Assembly (NCBI GenBank): GCA_947458405.1
Contig: CANGZW010000032.1
Coordinates: forward strand, 1 to 34,204
Direction: 5' to 3'
Length of the DNA: 34,204 nt
Source: Leptospiraceae bacterium
GTDB taxonomy: Bacteria; Spirochaetota; Leptospiria; Leptospirales; Leptospiraceae
The translations under genes and the position numbers were made by a program. Below the pieces are notes generated by a model, which ran no database searches, was not told the origin of the DNA, and worked only from the letters and a program-made list of their open reading frames with translations. Below, one piece after another: positions 1 through 9,283 of the stretch (its first letter is position 1; each line of letters begins with the position of its first letter).

Positions 1-1340
1 GGTGGGGGTGTTCCGAAAACCTGCGTGGTAAGTCCTTCCTTACCAACAGGACTTGTCATAAATAACGCAACCTGTAGTATTTCGGGAACGCCTACTGCAG
101 TACAGACCGTTCAGACCTACACGATTACTGCCACCAATGCCGCTAATGCTGGTTCTCCTTTGAACAAATCGATTACAATCAAAGTCGATTGGTCGGTCTT
201 AAAACCTGCAGAAATGACCTATCCATCTTCTCCGTACTCCATTTCCGATGTGGCAAATGCAAGTATTACGCCCACTTTTGCGACTGGTGGGGGAATACCA
301 ACTTCGTGTACTTCAAATCCAGCACTCCCTGCAGGCTTAACATTAAATCAGGCCACTTGTGCGATTACAGGAACTCCGACTTCCGCTGGGGCTGTCGCTC
401 CGACTCTTTACACAATCACAGCTTCCAATATGGCTGGATCGGTGAATGATACTATCTCCTTAGAGTTGGTTTCCGCACCCACTTCTCTTGCTTACAGCTC
501 CAACACTACCGCGGATGTATTACTTTTAATCAAAGATCAGGTTCTCGCCAACGAAGGAAATGCTACTCTCGGTGGGGGTGTTCCGAAAACCTGCGTGGTA
601 AGTCCTTCCTTACCAACAGGACTTGTCATAAATAACGCAACCTGTAGTATTTCGGGAACGCCTACTGCAGTACAGACCGTTCAGACTTACACGATTACTG
701 CTACAAACGCGGCTAATGCTGGCTCTCCTTTGAATAAATCGATTACAATCAAAGTCGATTGGTCGGTCTTAAAACCTGCGGAAATGACATATCCATCTTC
801 TCCGTATTCCATTTCCGATGTGGCAAATGCAAGTATTACGCCCACTTTTGCGACTGGTGGGGGAATACCAACTTCGTGTACTTCAAATCCAGCACTCCCT
901 GCGGGCTTAACATTAAATCAGGCCACTTGTGCGATTACAGGAACTCCGACTTCCGCTGGGGCTGTCGCTCCAACTCTTCACACAATCACAGCTTCCAATA
1001 TGGCTGGATCGGTGAATGATACTATCTCCTTAGAGTTGGTTTCCGCACCCACTTCTCTTGCTTACAGCTCCAACACTACCGCGGATGTACTACTTTTAAT
1101 CAAAGATCAGGTTCTTGCCAACGAGGGAAATGCTACTCTCGGCGGGGGTGTTCCAAAAACCTGCGTGGTAAGTCCATCTCTCCCAACGGGACTTGTCATC
1201 AACAATGCAACCTGTAGTATTTCGGGAACGCCTACTGCAGTACAGACCGTTCAGACTTACACGATTACTGCTACAAACGCGGCTAATGCTGGCTCTCCTT
1301 TAACAAAATCCATCACTATCAAAGTCGATTGGTCGGTATT
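1..1340 (+). repeat. Near-identical 570-bp tandem repeat (two Ig modules per unit)
   Basis: Bases 1-570 and 571-1140 are almost identical, differing by scattered, mostly third-position changes. A third copy begins at 1141 and keeps high identity until about 1340, where the sequence diverges. The 570-bp period equals 190 codons, i.e. two Ig-like modules, so copy-number change keeps the reading frame. The left boundary lies outside the window, so more copies may exist. Further repeats downstream are related only at protein level. Confidence 0.93.
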
Positions 1341-4300
1341 GAAACCTGCTAATTTGACTTATCCGAATAGTCCTTATGTATTTGGAAAATCGCTGGCAAT
1401 TAGCACAATAACGCCTGCTTTAACGGGAGGGGGAGGTACACCTACTGCTTGTACATCTGCTCCTTCCTTGCCAGCAGGACTAAGTATAAATTCTGTAACT
1501 TGTGCAATTACTGGAACTCCCTCTGCAACTTCTAGTAAAACATCGTACACAGTTTCTGCTTCCAATATGGCAGGATCGGCTACCGATGTTATTGAAATCT
1601 CTGTGGTTGATACACCAACAGCTTTAACGTACAACAATGGTATTAATACAAACCCAAATGTATTATTACTCATCAAAGGTCATCCACTCACAAACGAAGG
1701 ATCTGCTAATTTAACCGGTGGTATATCAACTTGTACAACAAGTCCACAGCTACCTGCAGGATTATCTTTAAATTCAACAAATTGTAATATAACAGGAAAT
1801 CCTACTTTAGTACAAGATTCTGCTACTTATCGTATCACAGCTGAAAATGCTGGCGTAAGTATTTTTGTGGATATAAATATCAAAGTAGATTGGGCTACTC
1901 CAAAACCTGAAAACTTAGTATTCCCAACTTCTCCTTATGTTGTAGCAGATGGTAGTACGGTTAGTATTTTATCCAACTCCCTCTCTGGAGGAGCCCCCAG
2001 TTCTTGTTCAGTAACTCCTACCTTACCAACTGGATTGAGTGTAAGATATTCTTCTGGAAAATGTGAAATTTATGGAACACCTTCTGTAGCAAGTAATATT
2101 GCACCCGCCCTCTATACTATTGAGGCTTTGAATACCGCAGGCTCTGTTACGGATGTTATTTCTCTATCAGTGGTTAAGGTTCCAACTTCTTTGACTTACT
2201 CAGGATCTCCGTTTAGTTTTACAAAGGGAACCTCTGTTTCAGTGAGTGCCAATTTGGGAGGAGGAACTGCAACATCTTGTAGTATTACACCTACCCTTCC
2301 AGCTGGTTTGATTTTTGATACAATTACTTGTGATATTTCAGGAACCCCTTTAGATTATTCCGCCAATAAAACTTATACAGTGACGGCTACCAATCCGAAG
2401 GGTAATTCTACTGCAAGCATAAACATTCAAGTAAACTATACAGTTCAGGCTCCAACGGGGCTCACATTTAGTAGCAATTTCCTTACTTTGGTTAAAAATC
2501 AAGCAATGACGAATTTGACATCCTCTACTCTCACTGGTGGAGCTATAACAACTTGTACCACATCACCTTCCTTACCAACTGGATTGAGCATTCAAAAAGT
2601 ATCAAATACTTGTGATATCTCCGGAACTCCTACAACCAATCAATCTGCCACTCCTTATACGGTAATTGCTACAAATGAGGCGGGATATATTACAACTGCA
2701 GTTATTATTTCTGTGAGTGATGCCGTAGTGGCTCCTACAAGTTTATCTTATGGGACAGCACCAGTCAATAAATCCCTTATCAAAGGAATCGCTACAAGTA
2801 TAACAGCAACTATTTCAGGAGGAACACCGATTACTTCCTGTTCGGCTAGTCCTTACTTACCTGGCGGATTAAATATAGACTCTACAACTTGTAATATCAC
2901 AGGAACTCCTTTTGGAATACAGGCAAATACAATGTATACAATAACTGCCGCAAATTCAGCGGGAAATGTCACTGCCACTCTTTTTATAGAAGTAAATTAT
3001 TCGACAACAGCACCAACTTCTTTACTCTTTATGAATCCAGTTTACGGACTGACTATTAGTACATCTGCAAACTTAAGTCCAACAATAGATGGTGGAACTC
3101 CTACAACTTGTAGTATTACGCCTACCTTACCTGCAGGGCTATCTATTAATCCTAATACCTGTGTAGTTTCTGGAACTCCTACTGCCTTGAGTAGTAATGC
3201 AACATATACAATTACTGGGGCAAATGAAGCGGGTACTACAATTACTCGTTTTGATTTATCTGTGAATGCTCAAATAGTGGCTCCCTCTGCTTTTAGTTAT
3301 GCAGGGACTCCCTATAGTTTAACAATAGGCAATAGTGCGGGAATTACACCTACACTTTCTGGAGGGCAACCGACTTCCTGTACCGTAAAAATTGGTGCAA
3401 ATTCTACAACCCTTCCGGGAGGATTGAGTATTAATCCAAGTACCTGTGAAATATCGGGAACGCCTTATGCGGCACAATCGGCAACTACTTATACAATAAC
3501 TGCTAGTAATTCAGCAGGTAGTACGACCGCTTCAATAGTAATAGGTGTGTCTTACAGTGTTTCCGCTCCGACTTCTTTAATCTACAGTTCAAGTCCAATG
3601 ACTCTTGTGAAGGGAACTGCAATGACAAATGCTACACCTTCTATCTCGGGTGGTACACCCTCAACCTGTACGGCTTCTCCTACCCTGCCTACTGGTATAA
3701 GTATAAATTCAAGCTGTATTATCAGCGGCTCACCAGGAGCAGGACTAAGTAATCAAAACTTTACTGCCTATACGATCAAAGCTACAAATGACGCAGGTAA
3801 TACTTCCACATCTATATATATTGCACTCGTTGAGTCGGGATCTGAATCCGCTCCTAGTTCTCTTTACTATAGTTCAGCAAAGGTAATACTAAAAAATAGT
3901 GCCTCCATGACAACCCTCACTCCATCAAAATCAGGGGGAAATATTACATCTTGCTCGGTGAGTCCCGCATTACCCACGGGTTTGAGTATTAGCTCCACCA
4001 CCTGTGCGATTTCTGGAACACCTACAACTAATCAGAATTATACAACTTATACGGTAAGTGCTTCTAATTTTTCAGGATCGACCACAACTTCTATTTCTTT
4101 AGCAATAGCGAATGATAATGCAATTCCGTCATCTCTGTCGTTTAGTTCAAATCCTGTAGTATTGGTTAAAAATTCAGCCATGACCACCTTAACTCCTACA
4201 ATTGTAGGGGGCGTTCCTGAAACTTGCTCAATTTCCCCTACAATTCCCACTGGATTGAGTCTTGATTCTACTAGCTGTGCGATTTCGGGAACACCGAGTG

Positions 4301-6054
4301 TAAATCAATCATCTACTTTTTATACAATAACTGCTTCCAATATAGCGGGATCGACTTCTACTTCGATTTATATAGCTGTTGTGGATTCAGGTTTTGATAC
4401 TAAACCGCAAACATTGAGCTTTGCTTCCAACTCTGTAATACTAATGAATAATTCAGCCATGACTACACTGACTCCTAGTATTACGGGTGGAACTCCTTCA
4501 AGCTGTACTATTACTCCAAGTATTCCTACAGGTTTGAGTATAAATTCTTCTACGTGTGCGATTTCAGGAACCCCCACGGTAGAACAAAACTTTACAGTTT
4601 ATAGCATAGTGGCGACTAACTTTTCAGGAAATACATCTACCTCTATACAATTAGCGGTAAAGACATCTAATTCTCCACCAACATCCTTGATTTATGCCAC
4701 AACACCACTCTCCTTGGTTATAAACACTGCCATGAGTACTGTTACCCCTACCATCTCGGGTGGTACACCTACAAGTTGTACCATTTCTCCTGCAATTCCC
4801 GCAGGTTTAAGTTTAAATGCCACCACCTGTGCTATCACTGGTACACCCACATCACTTTCTTCTGCAACCAATTATACGGTAACTGCTACAAATCTAGCGG
4901 GTAGTACGACTGCTACTCTCAATATAGCAGTGGTGAATGCAGTTGTAGTACCCTCTGCATTGACTTACAGTGTTATCCCTACATTCACTGTGAATACTGC
5001 CATAACCACGATCACACCTTCGATCTCTGGGACAGCACCCACATTGTGTAATGCAACTCCAACTCTCCCCGGTGGGCTTTCACTCAATTCTACTACCTGT
5101 GCCATATCGGGAACTCCATACTCAGCACTGGAAGCTAAAACATTTACCATAGAAGCTTCCAATTCAGCAGGTAGTACTACAGCTAGTATTACGATCACTA
5201 TCTCTAGTGGCATCGTGGCACCTACATCTATCACCTATTCGGGCACATCCTTTTCTCTCACAAATGGTACAGCCATGAGTACAGCAACTCCTGTGATAGT
5301 GGGAGGAACACCCACCACCTGTATTGCGGTACCCCCTTTGCCCACTGGTCTATCCATCTCCTCTACCACCTGTGCGATATCGGGAACACCAACTGTAAAC
5401 CAAGTAACTACTAACTATCAGATAGTAGGTTACAATTCATCTGGATATGCATATGCCAGTATAAGTATCACGATTGGAGTGTATGCGTATTCCTGGGGAA
5501 CATTCACTGATAACTTCAATGGAACTGTAAGTTTTGTGAAGAATGCAAGCTATACTACCGCCAGAAATGTTCTATGGATGAAGTGCTCGTATGGGCAAAC
5601 CTATTCGGGTGGAACTTGCACGGGAACTGCATTTACAACAGTTTTTTGTGGTTCCAATGACGCAACCTGTGACGATGGTACGCTAGTAACCAGTACTACA
5701 TCTGGTGGATCTACTCACATCTATTCTGCATGTAATTCCTACAATGCTGGTGCCGGTACGTTTGGAAAAACTACCTGGAGAGCTCCCACAAAAGATGAAT
5801 TGACCTCTCTTTTGGTTTGCTCGAATGGGCCAGTTACTTCTTCCATTCCAGCGAATCCCTCTGGAGGATGTACGGCAGGGTCTAGCCAACCTGTGATCAA
5901 TCAGACTCTATTCCCAAATACAGTAAATTCTGACTATTGGACATCCTCTGTTTTCAGTTCATCCCAGAGTTATTCCATAGGATTTGCCAATGCAAGTACA
6001 TGGACTCCTAACAAGACAAGTGCATTGTACCTCCGATGTGTATCGGATCCATAG
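1..6054 (+). CDS. Giant Ig-like repeat protein with C-terminal DUF1566/Lcl domain (5' end outside window)
   Basis: The reading frame is open from base 1 and ends with TAG at 6052-6054, so only about 2,017 C-terminal residues are visible. The GTG at 25 lies inside a repeat and is not a start. The visible part holds about 20 tandem Ig-like modules of about 90-95 residues, with the pattern P-T-S-L-x-Y ... GGTPTSC ... LPxGLSxxxxTCxISGTP ... YTITAxNxAGS. This matches the putative Ig (He_PIG) family. Each module keeps two cysteines about 20 residues apart, suggesting one disulfide per domain and hence export. The last ~190 residues resemble DUF1566/Lcl: a WRAPTKDEL motif, FPNT, DYWTSS, and a terminal LRCVSDP. 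Likely a surface-exposed or secreted adhesin-like protein; its ligand is unknown. The first ~1.3 kb is visibly more GC-rich than most of the window. Confidence 0.85.
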   Translation, partial: GGGVPKTCVVSPSLPTGLVINNATCSISGTPTAVQTVQTYTITATNAANAGSPLNKSITIKVDWSVLKPAEMTYPSSPYSISDVANASITPTFATGGGIPTSCTSNPALPAGLTLNQATCAITGTPTSAGAVAPTLYTITASNMAGSVNDTISLELVSAPTSLAYSSNTTADVLLLIKDQVLANEGNATLGGGVPKTCVVSPSLPTGLVINNATCSISGTPTAVQTVQTYTITATNAANAGSPLNKSITIKVDWSVLKPAEMTYPSSPYSISDVANASITPTFATGGGIPTSCTSNPALPAGLTLNQATCAITGTPTSAGAVAPTLHTITASNMAGSVNDTISLELVSAPTSLAYSSNTTADVLLLIKDQVLANEGNATLGGGVPKTCVVSPSLPTGLVINNATCSISGTPTAVQTVQTYTITATNAANAGSPLTKSITIKVDWSVLKPANLTYPNSPYVFGKSLAISTITPALTGGGGTPTACTSAPSLPAGLSINSVTCAITGTPSATSSKTSYTVSASNMAGSATDVIEISVVDTPTALTYNNGINTNPNVLLLIKGHPLTNEGSANLTGGISTCTTSPQLPAGLSLNSTNCNITGNPTLVQDSATYRITAENAGVSIFVDINIKVDWATPKPENLVFPTSPYVVADGSTVSILSNSLSGGAPSSCSVTPTLPTGLSVRYSSGKCEIYGTPSVASNIAPALYTIEALNTAGSVTDVISLSVVKVPTSLTYSGSPFSFTKGTSVSVSANLGGGTATSCSITPTLPAGLIFDTITCDISGTPLDYSANKTYTVTATNPKGNSTASINIQVNYTVQAPTGLTFSSNFLTLVKNQAMTNLTSSTLTGGAITTCTTSPSLPTGLSIQKVSNTCDISGTPTTNQSATPYTVIATNEAGYITTAVIISVSDAVVAPTSLSYGTAPVNKSLIKGIATSITATISGGTPITSCSASPYLPGGLNIDSTTCNITGTPFGIQANTMYTITAANSAGNVTATLFIEVNYSTTAPTSLLFMNPVYGLTISTSANLSPTIDGGTPTTCSITPTLPAGLSINPNTCVVSGTPTALSSNATYTITGANEAGTTITRFDLSVNAQIVAPSAFSYAGTPYSLTIGNSAGITPTLSGGQPTSCTVKIGANSTTLPGGLSINPSTCEISGTPYAAQSATTYTITASNSAGSTTASIVIGVSYSVSAPTSLIYSSSPMTLVKGTAMTNATPSISGGTPSTCTASPTLPTGISINSSCIISGSPGAGLSNQNFTAYTIKATNDAGNTSTSIYIALVESGSESAPSSLYYSSAKVILKNSASMTTLTPSKSGGNITSCSVSPALPTGLSISSTTCAISGTPTTNQNYTTYTVSASNFSGSTTTSISLAIANDNAIPSSLSFSSNPVVLVKNSAMTTLTPTIVGGVPETCSISPTIPTGLSLDSTSCAISGTPSVNQSSTFYTITASNIAGSTSTSIYIAVVDSGFDTKPQTLSFASNSVILMNNSAMTTLTPSITGGTPSSCTITPSIPTGLSINSSTCAISGTPTVEQNFTVYSIVATNFSGNTSTSIQLAVKTSNSPPTSLIYATTPLSLVINTAMSTVTPTISGGTPTSCTISPAIPAGLSLNATTCAITGTPTSLSSATNYTVTATNLAGSTTATLNIAVVNAVVVPSALTYSVIPTFTVNTAITTITPSISGTAPTLCNATPTLPGGLSLNSTTCAISGTPYSALEAKTFTIEASNSAGSTTASITITISSGIVAPTSITYSGTSFSLTNGTAMSTATPVIVGGTPTTCIAVPPLPTGLSISSTTCAISGTPTVNQVTTNYQIVGYNSSGYAYASISITIGVYAYSWGTFTDNFNGTVSFVKNASYTTARNVLWMKCSYGQTYSGGTCTGTAFTTVFCGSNDATCDDGTLVTSTTSGGSTHIYSACNSYNAGAGTFGKTTWRAPTKDELTSLLVCSNGPVTSSIPANPSGGCTAGSSQPVINQTLFPNTVNSDYWTSSVFSSSQSYSIGFANASTWTPNKTSALYLRCVSDP

Positions 6055-6111
6055 AAAGTTGATTGATCCATTCCCATTTTTGTATTTGCATTTCCCAAAG
6101 GATATTTTTCT

Positions 6112-6597
6112 GTGAACTTGATGCACAAAATTCTATTATTCTATTTCCTGATTGGCGTATCCTTATTTTCCCAAGATTTTATTCCCAATTTTCCCCTGAC
6201 CCGACTCGACAACGGTAAAGTCTTTGCCATGCACAAAGAAGTGAGCTCCCTGGAAGACAGCAGTTTCATGGTTTTAAACTTCACACAATCCACCTGTAAG
6301 CCCTGCAAGAAAGAAATCCCGGAACTCCTTGCCCTCTCTAAATCTAACCCCAAAATGAAGCTGGTATTGGTTTTCATAGGGGACATTGACAAAGAAGTTG
6401 TCAAAACTCTCAAGGATCTGAATGTTCCCTCAGAAACACTTGTACTACTCGATCGATTAGAGACCTCTTTTGAAAAGCTAAGCATTAGAGGAGTCCCGCA
6501 CACATTTATCATCAGTAAAAATAAAACCATTCTCGCCCGACTTGAAGGGTACAATGATGATAATATGGGAAAACTCAAGTCATTGGTATCGAATTAA
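6112..6597 (+). CDS. Thioredoxin-like (TlpA/ResA-type) exported protein
   Basis: A 161-residue protein with an N-terminal hydrophobic signal segment (about residues 5-20, ending near SLFSQ) and a thioredoxin fold. The redox motif is TCKPC (Cys62, Cys65) after the strand FMVLNFTQS, and the cis-proline motif is RGVPHTF (Pro129). The Trp usual before the first Cys of TlpA/ResA proteins is Thr here. The GTG at 6112 is chosen as start because AAAGGA lies 9 bases upstream; an ATG at 6121 is the alternative. It probably acts outside the cytoplasm in thiol-disulfide exchange; the partner is unknown. It converges on the kinase gene and the two stop codons overlap in the shared TTAA at 6594-6597. Confidence 0.8.
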   Translation: MNLMHKILLFYFLIGVSLFSQDFIPNFPLTRLDNGKVFAMHKEVSSLEDSSFMVLNFTQSTCKPCKKEIPELLALSKSNPKMKLVLVFIGDIDKEVVKTLKDLNVPSETLVLLDRLETSFEKLSIRGVPHTFIISKNKTILARLEGYNDDNMGKLKSLVSN

Positions 6598-9173
6598 CCT
6601 TTTAACCTCATGGAAAGATCCTGCTCTAAGCTAGGAATATGTACCACAAACTGAGTCTTCCCCGCTTCACTGAAAAGATCTAATCCTCCTTTGTGTTTTT
6701 CTAAAATTTTTGATATTATGTGAAGACCGAGCCCACTTCCTTCCCCCATTGGTTTGGTCGTAAAAAAAGCTTCAAAAATTTTAGTTTGTATTTCAAGAGG
6801 AATTCCGGGTCCATTGTCCTCGATAATAATAGAAATATATTTACCATTGTAAGACGAATCCCTATAATCTATTTTCATATTATTAGGAATTGAACTAATT
6901 TGTTGTATTTCTATAATGACCCTACCATCTCCATTCATTGCCTGAATTGAGTTGTGAATTAAATTTGTCCAGATCTGATTTAGCTCATCTATATAGCAAT
7001 ATATCTGCGGAATCTCCCCATAATTTTTGATTACCTCAATACCCATCTTTAATTTACTATTTAAGATAATTAGGACGGATTCCATCCCACCAATTATATC
7101 AGAGAGTACCATTTCATCTTTTTCTGAAAAATGCATAAATGATTTGAGTGATCTGACAATTCGAGAAACATTTCCAGCCGAGTGTTCTATCACTTTTGCT
7201 TTTAATCTCAATCCATCTAAAATTGAAATAGTATCTAGTAGTACAGAGAACTTTGGACTTTGCAGTAATTTTTCTAAAACATCTAACCTTTCTCCAAACC
7301 CCAATTCAATAATTATATCAATTTCCCTATCTGATAGGGAATTACCTCTCTCTTGTATTACATTTACTAAAGACTTACGAATAGAACGGGCTTCTTTTGT
7401 GGAGAGCGCTTTTTGATTTAAGTAGGTCAAATCTAAGACTTCTAAAATATACTTTAATTCATCCTTTGTAAATAAGTTATTTTCAGGCTGAATTATCTCT
7501 AAATATTGAGAAATGGAAATCTGTATATTTTCGGAATTTGCCTTAATGGCTCCGAGTGGAGTGTTGATTTCATGGGCTATACCCGCTACCATTGTGCCCA
7601 ATGTAATCATTTTATCAGACTGAACGAGTTTTTTCTGTGAGGCTTCTAATTCTAAGTATGCCTTAGTTGCTCGATCCCTTGTACCCTGAAGATCTTTATT
7701 GATTTGGATTAAACTCTTGGACAATTCTTCCACATGAGAAAATGCTCTTGAAGATTTGGCTGAAAGGATGTAAGACTGTGAGAATAAATAAATCACTAAA
7801 CCATATGCGGCATAAAAAGAAGTCTTAATTAAAGAATTCATATAAAGTATGTCGTTTATAACTGTCAATATAAGAAGAATTCCACTATAAAATATAATTT
7901 TTGCATACTCTTTTTTATTCCGTATCGCACGTATAATAATATACTCAATATAAACTATATTTAATAATACATATATTTGAATAGGAACTAAAAGAATAGT
8001 AAAAATTCGAGTCTTAAATATCCCTATAAAAAGTATTAATAATAAAGTTGAAAATAGAAATAATTTATTTCCTTTGGAATTAGTCTCTTCAGGATAAAGA
8101 GAAATCATAAAAAGAATAAATAGTTGGACTCCTAATGGCATGGTGATATATTCTAATTTTACAGCTAAGGAAAAGTCAAGAGTAGGGATTATTTCTAATA
8201 GGTAATTTTCTCCTGTGAGAAGATTTCTTAAACACATATTCAAACAAAATAATCCAAACCAGAGAGAGGATTTATCTTTTCTACGAAGGGAATAAATTCC
8301 AAGATGATAAAATCCCATAATAAAAAGAATTCCTGTTATAGAGCTTTCAAAAAAAAGTTTATTCTCTCTAATTTTAATTATTCTTTTAGAGTCCCCAATT
8401 GTCAAAGAAGTCCAAATACCAGGATATTTTTGAGTATAGTTTGATATTTGTATTACAATTTCTATCTTCTTCCCATGATTGGGTATAAGCACGGTATTAA
8501 CTTTTCTTCCCGATTCACTTTCACTCTCAATTGTACCGACTTTTCCATCAGATATGAGAAGCATATCATCCACATATAAATTGTAGGCGGTATCTATAAA
8601 AGGAATCCTAAGAGCCAAATCTTTTTTATATTCAGTCAGTATTTGTAAGCGATATGTGGAATACCCCTCACTAGGAAGATTTCTTTTTTCGACTCCCTTA
8701 TCTGTCTGAATTTCTTCCGTTTCCTCTATCCACATTTTAGGTAAGTAAGAATAAACTTTGGATTTATCAGTCAGGGAAGAGCATCCTTCTTTTGGAGGAC
8801 TTTCCTGTTCACAGGTTTCCCTCATTTTAAATTCTTCAGGAGAAATTAATTTCTTCCAATAAAACTCCCACTCCCCGTCTAAATCAATCTCCCCCTCAAA
8901 ATGGTCTGGAATGGCTGTTCTTTTATCGGTTTGCATTGTATCTTCGTTTTTCTTTGTTCGCATGTCTCCAATTATATCTTTTTGTCCAGATTGAACAGTT
9001 TGCTCGGTTCCTGAGCCTGTTCGAGGAGTCGAAGGATCAAAGTTCCAATTTCTTAAATCTAGAACTCCCAATTTAGCCTTGGGTTTATTTTTGAATATTT
9101 CTTGGGTATGTATATTGATGGAGAGAAAGAAAGATAGGAAGGGAAAGATTGCTAAAAATTTAAAACGGTTCAT
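6594..9173 (-). CDS. Membrane sensor histidine kinase (7TMR-DISM-like)
   Basis: An 859-residue protein. A signal peptide (1-23) is followed by an extracytoplasmic domain (about 95-260) that resembles the jelly-roll 7TMR-DISM sensor and contains a DLDGEWEFYWKKL motif. About seven transmembrane helices follow (about 272-470), then a short coiled coil (480-520). The HisKA H-box is AGIAHEINTPLGA (His534), the N-box NLIHNSIQAM (Asn741), G1 EDNGPG (785-790) and G2 GSGLGL (812-817). The H-to-N distance is about 207 residues, roughly 100 more than in a plain HisKA/HATPase kinase; the helical insert contains STKEARSIRK. Such inserts occur in some spirochaete and cyanobacterial kinases. No response regulator is adjacent, so the pathway is unknown. 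The ATG start has GAGAGG upstream. Confidence 0.88.
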   Translation of the reverse strand: MNRFKFLAIFPFLSFFLSINIHTQEIFKNKPKAKLGVLDLRNWNFDPSTPRTGSGTEQTVQSGQKDIIGDMRTKKNEDTMQTDKRTAIPDHFEGEIDLDGEWEFYWKKLISPEEFKMRETCEQESPPKEGCSSLTDKSKVYSYLPKMWIEETEEIQTDKGVEKRNLPSEGYSTYRLQILTEYKKDLALRIPFIDTAYNLYVDDMLLISDGKVGTIESESESGRKVNTVLIPNHGKKIEIVIQISNYTQKYPGIWTSLTIGDSKRIIKIRENKLFFESSITGILFIMGFYHLGIYSLRRKDKSSLWFGLFCLNMCLRNLLTGENYLLEIIPTLDFSLAVKLEYITMPLGVQLFILFMISLYPEETNSKGNKLFLFSTLLLILFIGIFKTRIFTILLVPIQIYVLLNIVYIEYIIIRAIRNKKEYAKIIFYSGILLILTVINDILYMNSLIKTSFYAAYGLVIYLFSQSYILSAKSSRAFSHVEELSKSLIQINKDLQGTRDRATKAYLELEASQKKLVQSDKMITLGTMVAGIAHEINTPLGAIKANSENIQISISQYLEIIQPENNLFTKDELKYILEVLDLTYLNQKALSTKEARSIRKSLVNVIQERGNSLSDREIDIIIELGFGERLDVLEKLLQSPKFSVLLDTISILDGLRLKAKVIEHSAGNVSRIVRSLKSFMHFSEKDEMVLSDIIGGMESVLIILNSKLKMGIEVIKNYGEIPQIYCYIDELNQIWTNLIHNSIQAMNGDGRVIIEIQQISSIPNNMKIDYRDSSYNGKYISIIIEDNGPGIPLEIQTKIFEAFFTTKPMGEGSGLGLHIISKILEKHKGGLDLFSEAGKTQFVVHIPSLEQDLSMRLKG

Positions 9174-9201
9174 CTTTTTCCTCTCTTTGTCAAAGATAAT
9201 T

Positions 9202-9229
9202 CTTATCCAGAGAAAAAAGATGCTGTCAA
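9202..9229 (-). promoter_or_regulatory. Predicted sigma70-type promoter of the histidine kinase gene
   Basis: On the minus strand a perfect -35 TTGACA (9224-9229) is followed after 16 bases by GATAAG (9202-9207), about 29 bases before the kinase ATG. It lies between the htpG terminator hairpin and the kinase start, where a separate promoter is expected. Confidence 0.5.
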
Positions 9230-9252
9230 TAAAAATTTGAAACCATAAGATA

Positions 9253-9276
9253 AGCCTGAAGAAATTTCCTCAGGCT
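9253..9276 (-). terminator. Hairpin downstream of htpG, probable terminator
   Basis: A 24-base inverted repeat: AGCCTGA and TCAGGCT arms enclose GAAATTTC, which is itself nearly palindromic. It begins 8 bases after the htpG stop. On the minus strand the following tract (TATCTTATGG, then TTTCAAATTTTTATT) is only moderately T-rich, so efficiency is uncertain. Confidence 0.6.
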
Positions 9277-9283
9277 AAAATTC

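Noticed and set aside
189-1019. Two 86-codon ORFs in another plus frame (189-449 and 759-1019)
   Set aside because: They are out-of-frame shadows of the Ig-repeat gene, and their similarity to each other only reflects the 570-bp repeat.
1-1140. Long direct repeats suggestive of a CRISPR or satellite array
   Set aside because: The repeats are coding, in frame, 570 bases long with no spacers; they are Ig-like domain duplications.
1374-5234. Several minus-strand ORFs of 67-100 codons across the Ig-repeat gene
   Set aside because: They are antisense shadows created by repetitive codon composition, with no RBS and no recognisable domain.
6141-6578. A 145-codon minus-strand ORF opposite the thioredoxin-like gene
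   Set aside because: The plus-strand product has the CxxC and cis-Pro motifs, a signal peptide and an RBS; the antisense ORF has none.
7027-7416. A 129-codon plus-strand ORF inside the histidine kinase gene
   Set aside because: It is antisense to the kinase insert and H-box-to-N-box region, with composition typical of a shadow.
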